NCBI GenBank assembly: GCA_017619735.1
Contig: JAFZRT010000002.1
Location: 1-54,925, forward strand
DNA: 54,925 nucleotides
DNA from: Clostridia bacterium
GTDB lineage: Bacteria > Bacillota > Clostridia > Christensenellales > CAG-138
Direction of reading: 5' to 3'
The notes under the pieces are model-generated. The model made no database searches and was not told the DNA's origin. It worked only from the letters and a program-made list of their open reading frames with translations. Below, piece by piece: positions 15,208 to 24,509 of the stretch. Both the position numbers and the translations under genes were made by a program. Each line of letters opens with the position of its first letter. Positions within the stretch are counted from its first letter, which is position 1.

Positions 15208-16766
15208 CTTACGTCGATCTCCTCAAGAGCGGGGTATTCGACCCTTTCGTGGTTAAGTGCGGCGAAGGTCTTTATAAAGCTCTTTTCGATGGCCTTTATG
15301 TCTGTGAACGTGAGCGGCGAATCCCACAGCATGCTGCCGCGCTTGTCCCATTTATGGGTTATGACCTCGCGCACCTTGTTCTCGATATCCTGCATAGTGG
15401 GATTGGACATGCTCCTGACCGCCGCCTCGCAGCAGTCGGCGAGCATGAGTATCGCGCTCTCCTTCGACCTGGGCTTATGGGAGGGGTAGCGGAACGCCTC
15501 CTCGTCGACGGTCGTGCCCTCGGGAGCCATGCGCTTCGCCTTGTCGTAGAAGTAGACCATGACCGAGTCGCCGTGATGCTCTCCGACGATCCTTATCACG
15601 TCGCGCGGGAGCTTGTGCTTTTCGAGCAGGGTCACGCCGTCCTGCTGATGCGCGATGATGCGTTTCGCGGACTCATAGGGGTCGAGCTCGTCGTGGATGT
15701 TCCTGTCGTGCTTCTGGTTCTCCTTGAAGCAGAGAGGGCTGCGCAGCTTGCCCACGTCGTGATAGCAGGCGGCGACGCGAACGAGCAGAGCGTTAGCCCC
15801 GACCTCCTCCGCTGCGGCCTCCGCAAGGGACGCTACGAGCAGCGAGTGGTGATATGTGCCGGGCGCCTCCGTCATGAGGCGGCGAATGAGAGGATTGTTG
15901 TTGTTCAAAAGCTCGTTGAGGCGCGCGTCGGACGCAACGTCGAACACGGTCTCGAAGAGGGGCATGAGGCCCACGGCGAGCACGCCGCAGGCGATGCAGC
16001 TGCCGAGTATCCACAGCAGCGTGCGCCAGTAGGACAGATACAGCTGCCCCCCCGCGAGCATCACAGCGCAGTACGTCACGACGCCGGCAATACCGGCGAG
16101 CGCTGCCGCAATAACGGTCGAGCTGCGCGTTTTCCTGATATTCAGAGCAAAAACCGCGGTGAGGCTCGTCACTATCACGGTGAGCACGGCGGCAGTCTGC
16201 GAGCAGTCGTCCGCGCCGAGGATGCCGGCGGTCAGCGCGGCCGCGCACGCCACGGGCAGCGCCGCGAGCATGGCGACCTTCTCATTCGACATTAGCACGA
16301 GCAGCAGTATCGCGAGCAGGAACGGCATGAATCCCAAGTCTATGCCCATTGTGACGGGCAGCGGGAGCACCGCCGCGAGCAGGCACACGCAGATGAACAG
16401 AGTGCGCCGGAGCGTCGAAAGGAGCTCCTTCTGCCGGAGCGCTCCGTAGACCGAGAACGCGCCGAAGCCCATAAGGAGCACGAGCACCGCGCCCGCCGCT
16501 GCCTGCGCGGCTTGTCCGCGGTTGACGAAGAACAGCACGAACACCGCAGAAGCTGCGGCGAAAGTCAGGCCGAGTATGATGAGCGCCCAAGCAAGGGGCA
16601 GCTTCCTCACGGGCCTGTTGCGCCGTTTAATGGTCTTCTCCCTCTTTTTCTTTTCACGCTTACGATCCCTTTCCGTAAGCTCTTTTTCCCCCGTTTGGGA
16701 AGACGGCTCCGTGACGAGGCCCTGCGCCTCCTCCATCAAGCCGTTGGCCGATCCGTTATTCTCCAA
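15204..16766 (-). CDS. pgpH: HD-domain membrane phosphodiesterase, PgpH-like, short form
   Basis: A 520-residue protein. A basic cytoplasmic N-terminus (about 1-60) is followed by 6-7 membrane helices (about 65-270) and a cytoplasmic HD domain: TYHHSLLVASLAEAA, CYHDVGK, GEHHGDS and LADCCEAA supply the metal ligands. Relatives hydrolyse cyclic-di-AMP. Full PgpH proteins (about 700 residues) carry a large extracellular 7TMR-HDED domain before the helices; that domain is missing here. The start is taken as TTG at 16766 because GGAGG (16773-16777) lies 6 bases upstream. The next in-frame ATG at 16736 has no such site. It overlaps the phoH 3' end by 11 bases. Confidence 0.85.
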   Translation of the reverse strand: MENNGSANGLMEEAQGLVTEPSSQTGEKELTERDRKREKKKREKTIKRRNRPVRKLPLAWALIILGLTFAAASAVFVLFFVNRGQAAQAAAGAVLVLLMGFGAFSVYGALRQKELLSTLRRTLFICVCLLAAVLPLPVTMGIDLGFMPFLLAILLLVLMSNEKVAMLAALPVACAAALTAGILGADDCSQTAAVLTVIVTSLTAVFALNIRKTRSSTVIAAALAGIAGVVTYCAVMLAGGQLYLSYWRTLLWILGSCIACGVLAVGLMPLFETVFDVASDARLNELLNNNNPLIRRLMTEAPGTYHHSLLVASLAEAAAEEVGANALLVRVAACYHDVGKLRSPLCFKENQKHDRNIHDELDPYESAKRIIAHQQDGVTLLEKHKLPRDVIRIVGEHHGDSVMVYFYDKAKRMAPEGTTVDEEAFRYPSHKPRSKESAILMLADCCEAAVRSMSNPTMQDIENKVREVITHKWDKRGSMLWDSPLTFTDIKAIEKSFIKTFAALNHERVEYPALEEIDVR

Positions 16767-17766
16767 GCTTTGCCTCCTTAAAGCGGTCGTCCTTCGCCGC
16801 GGACCTCGCCGCCGCCTGTTCATAGGCGCGGACGATCCTCTGGACCATCTCATGCCTTACGACGTCCCTCGCGGAGAGGCGTATCATGGCGATACCCTCC
16901 ACGTCCGCGAGCACGTGCATGGCGTGCACGAGTCCGCTCTTCCTGTCCTGCGGCAGGTCTATCTGCGTGATGTCCCCCGTCACCACAACGCGGGAACCCT
17001 CGCCGAAGCGGGTGAGGAACATCTTCATCTGCTCGATGGTGCAGTTCTGCGCCTCGTCGAGTATTATGTATGCGTCATTCAGCGTGCGCCCGCGCATGTA
17101 GGCGAGCGGCGCGACTTCTATGACCCCGCGTTCCGAGAGGAGCTTGAAGTTCTCCGTTCCCAGGAACTCGTAGAGCGCGTCGTAAAGCGGCCTCAGGTAC
17201 GGGTCGACCTTGTTCTGCAGATCGCCCGGCAGGAAGCCCAGCTTCTCCCCCGCCTCGACCGCGGGACGGGTGAGTATGATGCGGGATACCTCTTTATTCT
17301 TATATGCGAGCACCGCCATCGCGACGGCGAGGTAGGTCTTGCCCGTGCCGGCAGGGCCGACGCCGAAAACCACGGTATGCTTTTTAAGGGCCTGCACGTA
17401 CTTCTTCTGGCCGAGGGTCTTGCACTTGATCTGCTTGCCCTTGTTGGTGAAGGCGACCACGTCGTCCGCAAGCTCCAGTATGAGGTCCGCGTTGCCCTCC
17501 TTGGCGAGGTCAATGGCGTACCGTATGCGGCCGCGGTCGACGTTCTCCCCGCGCCGTATGAGCTGAAGGAGCTTCTCTATCACGGCGGAAGCCGCCGTGA
17601 CCGCCTCCTCGGAGCCGGTTATCCTAATGCTGTCCGCGTCGGACGAGATATGCGCCTGGGTCTCCGCCTCGATTATTTTAAGGTTTTCGTCGAACACGCC
17701 GAAGAGCCGTATGAGCTCGTCCATCTGTTCAACGGGTACCGTGCTTTCGAAAATGTCGTTTTCCAT
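16756..17766 (-). CDS. phoH: PhoH family ATPase
   Basis: A 336-residue PhoH. The N-terminal region resembles a KH-type domain (IRITGSEEAVTAA, near 47-60). The ATPase core has Walker A GPAGTGKTYLA (near 137-147), TRPAVEAGEKLGFLPGD, and Walker B IILDEAQN (near 238). The family is a putative RNA helicase/RNase partner found beside ybeY in many bacteria, which suits a role in RNA metabolism. The ribosome binding site is weak (a G-rich stretch 9 bases upstream). Confidence 0.93.
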   Translation of the reverse strand: MENDIFESTVPVEQMDELIRLFGVFDENLKIIEAETQAHISSDADSIRITGSEEAVTAASAVIEKLLQLIRRGENVDRGRIRYAIDLAKEGNADLILELADDVVAFTNKGKQIKCKTLGQKKYVQALKKHTVVFGVGPAGTGKTYLAVAMAVLAYKNKEVSRIILTRPAVEAGEKLGFLPGDLQNKVDPYLRPLYDALYEFLGTENFKLLSERGVIEVAPLAYMRGRTLNDAYIILDEAQNCTIEQMKMFLTRFGEGSRVVVTGDITQIDLPQDRKSGLVHAMHVLADVEGIAMIRLSARDVVRHEMVQRIVRAYEQAAARSAAKDDRFKEAKLGE

Positions 17767-17822
17767 TGGGTTTTTGCCCCCGCGGGGCGCCTTTCCCGGC
17801 CTTGGCCGTAATGTATTTCAGT

Positions 17823-18965
17823 TCACTTTTTCAGCGCGCCGATCCTTTCGACGGCTGTGACGGTCAGCGTCGCCGTGACGCTCCCGTCTGCGTTCCTTCT
17901 GCAGTCGGTGAGTATCGACCGTATCCTTGCGGTCTCGGGGAGCGCATCCTTCAGCTTCTCCTGCGCCATGAGCCGCGCCCTTTCGCGCGTGCCCTCCGGC
18001 GTGTCCTCGACCTCTGCGGTGACGAGCTCGTAAGCCAGGTACTCCCTCACAGTCAGCGGGAGCGCTCCCGCGTCCATTACGCGTGAAGCGGCGGGCTCGA
18101 GCTCATAATCCTCAAACGGGGGAAAGAGCATTATCTCCCTGCCGAACAGCAGCGCGGATACCGCCTTTTCGCATCGGCCGCTCCGAATGCGGCTCGTCCT
18201 GACGGGCGCGGCGGTCGCGCTCACACGGCAGACGGTCTCTCCGTAGATCACGCCCTCCGCCCGCACCGCGTATCCTTCGGCGACGTCCGGGAGTATGCCC
18301 CTTATCAGCACGTCGCCCGCCCGCACCGCGCGGCCCTTCGCAGTCTCCGCACGGCCGCGGATCACGGAAATATAGGTTATCACGCAGTCCCTGTCGGCGA
18401 CGATGTCCGCGGGCTCCTCCCCGTCCTCCTTTTCCGGCATGGCGTCCGCGCCGGATATGGTGACGGTGAGCACGACGCCCGCTAGCTTCACCTTTGCATT
18501 GACTATGCGCGTGTCGAGCGCAAGCGCGCGGGACAGCTCCGCGGTCCTGATGCTCCTCTTCGGCACGCCCGGCACTGCGCCGAGGTCCGAAAGCGCCGCG
18601 CGGATATCCTCCTCCGGGACGGAAACGGTATCGACGTCGATGAACCAGAGCCGGGTCGACGCTGCGGCCGTCAGCACCGCCGCAAGCAAGAGGAATGCCG
18701 CAAACGCCGCGCAATTTCCTAACTGCCTCCTCGCCCTGACGAGGCCGTGCCGCGAGACTATGCGCACCCGCACGCCAGCGCCCCTTGCAAGGGGACGGAG
18801 CTTCGGAAAATCGCGGGCGGCAACGGAAGCCCTCACGGCTCCGCTGAGCTTTTCGCAGTCGAAGAGAGGTATCCCCTCCCCAGCGCAGCGGTTGACGAGT
18901 CTTTCCGGATACTTCCCCATTATATCTATAATAACATATCCGGATACGTTTTTCCATAGCTTCAT
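17823..18965 (-). CDS. yqfD: Sporulation protein YqfD
   Basis: A 380-residue protein of the stage IV sporulation YqfD family. A cytoplasmic N-terminal part (about 1-85), one membrane helix (about 87-108) and an extracytoplasmic beta-rich C-terminal domain are visible. GYVIIDIMGKYPERLVN near the start is typical. It is found with YqfC in endospore formers and made under sigma-E in Bacillus, so its presence suggests a sporulating ancestry. The ATG has AAAGGGA about 10 bases upstream. Confidence 0.85.
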   Translation of the reverse strand: MKLWKNVSGYVIIDIMGKYPERLVNRCAGEGIPLFDCEKLSGAVRASVAARDFPKLRPLARGAGVRVRIVSRHGLVRARRQLGNCAAFAAFLLLAAVLTAAASTRLWFIDVDTVSVPEEDIRAALSDLGAVPGVPKRSIRTAELSRALALDTRIVNAKVKLAGVVLTVTISGADAMPEKEDGEEPADIVADRDCVITYISVIRGRAETAKGRAVRAGDVLIRGILPDVAEGYAVRAEGVIYGETVCRVSATAAPVRTSRIRSGRCEKAVSALLFGREIMLFPPFEDYELEPAASRVMDAGALPLTVREYLAYELVTAEVEDTPEGTRERARLMAQEKLKDALPETARIRSILTDCRRNADGSVTATLTVTAVERIGALKK

Positions 18966-18993
18966 TGTTAAAAATCCCTTTGTTTCACAAAAT

Positions 18994-19302
18994 TCATTCG
19001 AAGGAAACCGACCTTATGCACCCGTCGAGCAGCATCACGTCCCCGTCCATGCTCGCCGCCGCGAGGCCCGAGCCGTCGATCCTGAGCACGCCCAGCGCCG
19101 TGTAGAGCCGCACGCGGCATTCCGTGAGCTGCAGCACGCCCAGGTGATGCTCCACGCGCAGGTAGCTCTTCCCCGTCAGCGTGATCTGCGGCAAGCGGCA
19201 GTCGGCGTCCGCTGGAAGGCCGAGCGACGCAAGCCGCCTTCCCCCGCGCGAAAGCGCCGCCGACCTTTTCTCATCCGCCCCTTTTTGCGTTTTCTTTCTC
19301 AT
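18994..19302 (-). CDS. yqfC: Sporulation protein YqfC (YabP family)
   Basis: A 102-residue protein. LPQITLTGKSYLRVEHHLG followed by LYTALGVLRIDGSGL is the YabP/YqfC beta-sandwich pattern. It works with YqfD in the sporulation programme. The ATG at 19302 is used because a GGGGGTGG stretch lies just upstream. An ATG at 19347 has no ribosome binding site and would add a non-family tail. It is the first gene of the conserved block, and a terminator at 19374-19410 separates it from the unit upstream. A sigma-E-like -10 (CATATGAT) may lie near 19340-19350, without a clear -35. Confidence 0.82.
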   Translation of the reverse strand: MRKKTQKGADEKRSAALSRGGRRLASLGLPADADCRLPQITLTGKSYLRVEHHLGVLQLTECRVRLYTALGVLRIDGSGLAAASMDGDVMLLDGCIRSVSFE

Positions 19303-19373
19303 ATCCACCCCCGAGCGGGCTCCAGTTATGCCGCCCCTCTCTATCATATGCCGGCCGCGCGCCGCGTTTGCGC

Positions 19374-19410
19374 AAAAAAGGATCCCGGCCCTTTGGCGGA
19401 TCCGGGATCC
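19374..19410 (-). terminator. Terminator of the CARF-nuclease operon
   Basis: Perfect 9-base arms GGATCCCGG (19380-19388) and CCGGGATCC (19402-19410), followed on the minus strand by six T (19374-19379). Confidence 0.92.
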
Positions 19411-19424
19411 CGTTCGTTATCGGA

Positions 19425-20648
19425 TCATTTCTTCGGTTTTTCTTCGAGCCAGCGCGGCTCCTTCAAAAGCTCCGCGACGTGTGCCGCGCCCTTTATTATG
19501 TCGCTCCGCTCTATCACTATCATGCCCATGTCGCGTGCGCGCATGTAGTTCGCCCATGACTCCTCCGAAAGCTCGATGGCCGTCGCAAGCACCGCCCGCG
19601 CGTTCCTGCCGCCGAACTTGTCTGCGAGCCATCCGATCTCATAGAGATCGCGCGTGTCGGGCCTCGCCGTCTTGCAGGAGACGAACCGCGAAGCGACGCC
19701 CCTCGTCAGTATCACGTCGATCTCGTTCGTGGTGTCGTTGAAGCTGCCGTGCGGCACGCCGTCCCAGTCGAGCTCCACGCTCATCGCGGCGGAGTCGAAA
19801 TACCCGCTGTCGAGCGCCGCGAGATAGACGAACAGCTCCAGGCACATACCGACCGTGGTCAGTATCTCCCTTATATAGCCGTTCGCAAAGCGGAAGCTCA
19901 CGTTCTCCGTGTCGGTGACATACTCGGATATCGCGCCGGCGTCCGCGAGCATGCGCAGGAGCTTCCTGTTCGCGAGGAAGATATTGGAGTTGCTGATGAG
20001 CGTCGTAGGGGCGAAAAAGAGCTGCGTCGCGCCGTCGTAATAGTGCTTGCAGGCGAACTGCAGATATTCCGAGAAGGAGTTCCACTCATTGAGGTTGTCG
20101 GAGTAGATCGCGAGCAGCTTCCGCACGCAGTCGATATTCTCGCAGAGGCGTGCAGTCGAATGCTTGTTGCCCATGACGAGGCCTCCGCCCATCGAAACGA
20201 GCGTCTTTACGTCGATCTTCGGGAACTCGATACCGGCAAGCTCCGCCTCCATTCCGCGGATATTGCGGAACCTGCCCTTCTGGCTGTCGAAATAGAAGGC
20301 CCTTATGCCCTTCTCGTCGCAGTAACGCTGCGCGGCGATGAGCGCGGAAGCGGATCCGCCCGTCATCTCGAGCACGGGATCGGGGTATTTTCTGACTATC
20401 TCGTCCAGCTTTTCAAACAGCTTTTCCGCCGAGCGGTTGCCGATATTGATGAACTCGACCTCGGCCACGCTCTTTTCGCCGAAGCGCTTTTCGTTTTGAG
20501 CTTTGATGAAGCTTTCGACGCTCTCCCTGGCGGACCTGTCGGGCATTATACCGGTCGTGAGGAAAACGGTCCTCCTCGGATTGAATACCATGGCGGCCAG
20601 CAGATCGTCGAACTGTTCGTTTACGTAAAGCTCAATAAGCGTTTTCAT
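19425..20648 (-). CDS. Card1/Can2-like CARF nuclease (DUF1887 family)
   Basis: A 407-residue protein. The N-terminal CARF domain starts MKTLIELYVNEQFDDLL and has the ligand-loop motifs TTGIMP (31-36) and LEMTGGSASALIAAQ (93-107). A winged-helix-like middle (about 170-250) leads to a PD-(D/E)XK nuclease: E271, NEID (E309, D311) and SCK (K326). Relatives are ancillary effectors of type III CRISPR systems that bind cyclic tetra-adenylate and cut nucleic acids. Here Ser stands at the usual D/E of the ExK motif, so activity needs testing. No cas gene or CRISPR array is in the window. It begins 2 bases after the M42 peptidase stop, as the last gene of a five-gene operon. Confidence 0.82.
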   Translation of the reverse strand: MKTLIELYVNEQFDDLLAAMVFNPRRTVFLTTGIMPDRSARESVESFIKAQNEKRFGEKSVAEVEFINIGNRSAEKLFEKLDEIVRKYPDPVLEMTGGSASALIAAQRYCDEKGIRAFYFDSQKGRFRNIRGMEAELAGIEFPKIDVKTLVSMGGGLVMGNKHSTARLCENIDCVRKLLAIYSDNLNEWNSFSEYLQFACKHYYDGATQLFFAPTTLISNSNIFLANRKLLRMLADAGAISEYVTDTENVSFRFANGYIREILTTVGMCLELFVYLAALDSGYFDSAAMSVELDWDGVPHGSFNDTTNEIDVILTRGVASRFVSCKTARPDTRDLYEIGWLADKFGGRNARAVLATAIELSEESWANYMRARDMGMIVIERSDIIKGAAHVAELLKEPRWLEEKPKK

Positions 20649-20650
20649 CT

Positions 20651-21670
20651 TCAGTATTCAACGCACATGCCCATAACGAGCTTAAGAGTGTTCTCGGCGC
20701 CCTTCACGTGGGAGCGCTCGTACCCGTGGGAGGCGTATACGCCCGCGCCTATGAGACCGTGGCGCAGATCGTAGCCCGCTTCGAGCGCGGCGTCCGCGTC
20801 GGAGCCGTAGTGCGGGTAAACGTCGAGCGCGTAGTCGAGCTTCAGCCGCTTGGCGGCGTCGATGAGCTCGCCCGTGAGGTCGTAGTTGTACGGGCCGGCG
20901 GAATCCTTGACGCAGATGGAGACCTGCTCCTCACGGCAGGCGAGGCCCTGACCGACGCAGCCCATGTCGACGCTGATGATGTCCTTCGCGTCGGCGGGCA
21001 GGCCGGAGGAGCAGCCGTGGCCGACCTCCTCGAATACGGTGACGTAGATATAGACCTTGCGGCGGAGCTTCAGGCCCTGCTCCTTGATGCGTCTTGCGAA
21101 GTCGAGCAGAATCGCGACGCTCAGCTTGTCGTCGAGGAAGCGGCTCTTTATGAAGCCGGTCTCGGTCACGCGGAAGCGCGGATCGAAGCAGACGTAGTCG
21201 CCCGTGGCGATGCCGAGCTTTTCGGTATCGTCCCTTGAGGAAACGAACTCGTCCAGCACGAGCTCCATGCTGTCCCAGTTTCGTTTCTGGTCGGAGTAAT
21301 CGCCGTTGACGTGCACGCTGGGGTCGTTCATCTGGAAGCAGCCCTCGTAAACGCGGCCGCCGCGGGTGAAGACCTTCGCGTTCTCGCACTCGGCGTTGTT
21401 GGCGTTCATGCCGCCTATGCGGGTCAGGCGCAGGCGTCCGTTGCCCTTGACCTCCGCGACCATTGCGCCGAGGGTGTCGAGATGCGCCGCGAACACAACG
21501 GGATCGCCCTCGCCGCCGAGGCAGCAGAGCACGCAGCCCTTATTGGTCTTCTCGGGCGAATAGCCGAGCTCCCTCAGCCGTTCGACCGTGTAGTCTGCGG
21601 CAGTCCTCGTGAAGCCGGTGGGGCTGTCGATGGAGATCAGTTTCTTGAGTTCGGAAAGCATTTTGTCCAT
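20651..21670 (-). CDS. M42 family metallopeptidase
   Basis: A 339-residue M42 (glutamyl aminopeptidase/endoglucanase-like) peptidase, normally a cytoplasmic dodecamer that trims peptides. Metal and catalytic residues appear in AAHLDTLG (His-x-Asp near 62-64), FEEVGHG (Glu pair near 212), DMG (near 233) and the late His in YERSH. The ATG at 21670 is preceded by AAAGGA at about 8 bases. A longer reading upstream would run through the DUF2804 gene and is rejected. It lies directly before the CARF nuclease gene in the same operon. Confidence 0.9.
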   Translation of the reverse strand: MDKMLSELKKLISIDSPTGFTRTAADYTVERLRELGYSPEKTNKGCVLCCLGGEGDPVVFAAHLDTLGAMVAEVKGNGRLRLTRIGGMNANNAECENAKVFTRGGRVYEGCFQMNDPSVHVNGDYSDQKRNWDSMELVLDEFVSSRDDTEKLGIATGDYVCFDPRFRVTETGFIKSRFLDDKLSVAILLDFARRIKEQGLKLRRKVYIYVTVFEEVGHGCSSGLPADAKDIISVDMGCVGQGLACREEQVSICVKDSAGPYNYDLTGELIDAAKRLKLDYALDVYPHYGSDADAALEAGYDLRHGLIGAGVYASHGYERSHVKGAENTLKLVMGMCVEY

Positions 21671-21696
21671 ATCCGTTATCCTTTCGTGGGTTGAAA

Positions 21697-22731
21697 TTAC
21701 CATTTGTTGCGGACTTTTTCCGCAAATCCGGTGAGATCCTTTATCGTGAGCTCGCCGCCGTCGTCCAGTATCACTCGGCCGGAGAAGCGGCCGAACACCT
21801 GATGCTGATCGCTCATAATGACGCCGAGCGATATCCTGCTCTTGCGGTCGATAATGGGAACGAAATCGAGCTCCAGCCGACCGTCCGACGACGTGAATGT
21901 CCACGGCTCGGTGTATTTTTCATGCCCGTTTTCGTCCTTCGGGATGTTGAACGTCACGCGGTCGAGCTTGTGCGCGGCGCCGTCGACGAAGAGCATGTTT
22001 TCGGACGCCGCCTCCGTATCGCCGAAGCCGTAACCGAGGTTGAAGCCGAATGTGTGCCCGCCGACGCTGCCCTGCGCGGCGCTCCAGTACCAGGTGTTGT
22101 CGTAGGTCCACACGCCCCTGCCCCAGTCGAGCAGGCCGAACGAATTGCCCGGGGTGAACTTGTACTTTTTGCCGTCGTGATACACCGTGCCCGAGGCGCG
22201 CATGGCGATTATCTTTTGATTGTAGTAGAACGCGGTCTTCTTTTCGGGGAATGGCGTCGCGATCACCATTGAATCGCGCGGCTCGTCCGTCAGAAGGAAG
22301 TCGCATTCGAAGTCGTTTTTGCCCTTGAAGCGTCTGAAAAGCACCCGCAGGCGTCTGCCGCCCTCCTCATGGGTGAAGGAGAGCTTTACCTTTCGGCTCG
22401 AATACACAATATCTCCCGAATCGGAGGACGCGGGGAGCCTGATCCGCCCGTTCGTCAGCGGGATTATGACGCTCTTCGTCACCTCCTCCGCACGCCCGAA
22501 GTCGATGAACGATACGCTCATCATGCCCATATAGGAGTTGTCGTCGGCGGTAAGCGCGACAGCGTAGCGATCGTTGTAAATGAGGTAATAATCCCATTCC
22601 TTGATGCGCATGCGCCCCGCCTTTATCGCCGAGCGGTCGTAGACGAGTATCGGGTACTTCGCGTAGCCCGCCTCGTACAGGGAGCCGTCGTCCTTCAAGA
22701 GCGGCGCGGGGCTCGTTATCTCGTGCTGCAT
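21697..22731 (-). CDS. DUF2804 family protein
   Basis: A 344-residue protein matching the DUF2804 layout: N-terminal CPLLxxxG-like segment (here APLLKDDGSLYEAGYAK), the core FNLGYGFGDT and FDWGRGVWTY-like motif (LDWGRGVWTYDNTWYWSAA), and a beta-rich C-terminus. The family has no known reaction. The ATG at 22731 has AAGGAGG at 5 bases; a TTG 15 bases earlier is ignored because it lies before that site. It sits between the ABC exporter and the M42 peptidase. Confidence 0.82.
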   Translation of the reverse strand: MQHEITSPAPLLKDDGSLYEAGYAKYPILVYDRSAIKAGRMRIKEWDYYLIYNDRYAVALTADDNSYMGMMSVSFIDFGRAEEVTKSVIIPLTNGRIRLPASSDSGDIVYSSRKVKLSFTHEEGGRRLRVLFRRFKGKNDFECDFLLTDEPRDSMVIATPFPEKKTAFYYNQKIIAMRASGTVYHDGKKYKFTPGNSFGLLDWGRGVWTYDNTWYWSAAQGSVGGHTFGFNLGYGFGDTEAASENMLFVDGAAHKLDRVTFNIPKDENGHEKYTEPWTFTSSDGRLELDFVPIIDRKSRISLGVIMSDQHQVFGRFSGRVILDDGGELTIKDLTGFAEKVRNKW

Positions 22732-22742
22732 GTTGGCCTCCT

Positions 22743-24509
22743 TCAATGCGTGCCGTAGAGCAGGTTCTGCGCGTCGTGCAGGAGCTTGTACGCTCCGTTG
22801 GCGGCCATGAGCTCGTCATGACTGCCGCGCTCCAGTATGCCCGATTCGTCGATAACGATTATCTCGTCGGCGTTGCGGACGGTCGAGAGGCGGTGCGCTA
22901 TCACGAGCGTCGTGCGCCCCTCCGATAGGCGTTCGAGCGCGCCCGTGATCTTCGCCTCGGTGGCGGAATCCAGCGCGCTGGTGGCCTCGTCGAGTATCAG
23001 TATGGGCGGGTTCTTGAGGAATATCCTTGCGATGGATACCCTCTGCTTCTGTCCGCCGGAGAGGGTTATGCCCCTTTCGCCGACCACCGTGTCGTAGCCG
23101 TCGGGCATCTTCATAATGTCGTCGTGTATCTCCGCCGCCTTTGCCGCCGCGATGATCTCCTCATCGGTCGCGTCGAGCCGCCCGTAGCGGATGTTGTCGC
23201 GTATCGACGCGGCAAAGAGGAACACGTCCTGCTGCACGATGCCTATATTGCCGCGCAGCGAGCGCAGCGTCACGTCCCTTACGTCGTGCCCGTCGACGGT
23301 GATGCTGCCCTCCTGCACGTCGTAGAAGCGCGGAATGAGGTGGCAGAGCGTGGTCTTGCCGCCGCCGGAGGGGCCTACGAGCGCCACGGTGCGGCCGTGC
23401 GGCACGGTGAGACTGATATCCTGCAGCACGTGCCTGCCGCCGTCATAGGCGAAGGAGACGCCGCTGAACACGATATCGCCGCGCACGTCCTTGAGCTCGA
23501 CCGCGTTCTCGCTGTCGAATATCGCGGGCTCGGTGTCCATTATCTCGACAAAGCGGCGGAAACCGGCCATGCCCGCGGTGTACTGCTCCATGAACATCGC
23601 GAGCTTCCTTATGGGCGTGGTGAACGAGGTGATATAGAGCAGGAACACGAACAGATCGTTGGCGGTCATTTCTCCCCTTTTGAGGATTATGAGCAGCCCA
23701 GCGAAGCCCAGTACGAGCACCTTGAGTATTGTCGTGAAGAACTCCATGCCGCACATGAACTGGCCCATGGCCTTGTAGTTCATGGATTTGGCGTGGATAT
23801 AGCGCTTGTTGCCGTTGTCGAATTTCTCGATCTCGTATTCCTCGTTCGTGAAGGCCTTTGCGACCCTCGCGCCGGATATGGCGGATTCGATGTCGGCGTT
23901 TATGCCCGCGACGCTCTCCTTGACCTTGCGGGAGGTCAGATTGAGCCGTTTCCTCAGGTACATGACGAAAGCGAGCATGAGCGGCACCGTCGCCATGAGC
24001 ATTAGCGCGAGCTTCCAGTTGATGGTCGCCATGGCTATAAACGAGCCGACGAAAGTGAGGAACGATATGAACAGATCCTCCGGGCCGTGATGCGCGAGCT
24101 CCACCACGTCGAAAAGATCCGTGGTGCATCTTGCCATAAGCTTGCCCGTCCTCGAGCGGTCATAGAACGAGAATCCGAGCTCCTGCAGATGGGAGAAAAC
24201 GTCGTGCCTCATGTCGGCCTCAATATAGACGCCGAGCACGTGCCCGTAATACGTGACTATGTAGCTGCAGGCGGCCCTGACGATGTGCATGACGATCGCC
24301 GCGGCCATGAGTATAATGAACGGGCGCAGGTTCTCCGCGCCGGGGGCGATGTACCTGTCGAGGGCGCCCCTCGCCATGAGCGGATACACGACGTCGACGC
24401 CGGAGATCACGAGCGCGCAGAGCATATCGAGCCCGAAAAGGGGCAGATGCCCGCGGTAATAGCTGATGAAGCGGCGGATCACGCCGGGTTTTTTGACCTT
24501 ATCTGCCAT
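22743..24509 (-). CDS. ABC transporter, exporter type (membrane and ATPase fused)
   Basis: A 588-residue half-transporter: six membrane helices (about 20-310) and an ATPase domain with Walker A GPSGGGKTT (near 377), signature LSGGQKQR (near 477), Walker B ILILDEATSALD (near 497) and the H-loop AHRLSTV. It is likely to work as a homodimer because no partner half is adjacent. The exported substrate is unknown. The ATG at 24509 has GGAGG directly upstream and overlaps the 3' end of the preceding small gene by 11 bases. Confidence 0.92.
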   Translation of the reverse strand: MADKVKKPGVIRRFISYYRGHLPLFGLDMLCALVISGVDVVYPLMARGALDRYIAPGAENLRPFIILMAAAIVMHIVRAACSYIVTYYGHVLGVYIEADMRHDVFSHLQELGFSFYDRSRTGKLMARCTTDLFDVVELAHHGPEDLFISFLTFVGSFIAMATINWKLALMLMATVPLMLAFVMYLRKRLNLTSRKVKESVAGINADIESAISGARVAKAFTNEEYEIEKFDNGNKRYIHAKSMNYKAMGQFMCGMEFFTTILKVLVLGFAGLLIILKRGEMTANDLFVFLLYITSFTTPIRKLAMFMEQYTAGMAGFRRFVEIMDTEPAIFDSENAVELKDVRGDIVFSGVSFAYDGGRHVLQDISLTVPHGRTVALVGPSGGGKTTLCHLIPRFYDVQEGSITVDGHDVRDVTLRSLRGNIGIVQQDVFLFAASIRDNIRYGRLDATDEEIIAAAKAAEIHDDIMKMPDGYDTVVGERGITLSGGQKQRVSIARIFLKNPPILILDEATSALDSATEAKITGALERLSEGRTTLVIAHRLSTVRNADEIIVIDESGILERGSHDELMAANGAYKLLHDAQNLLYGTH

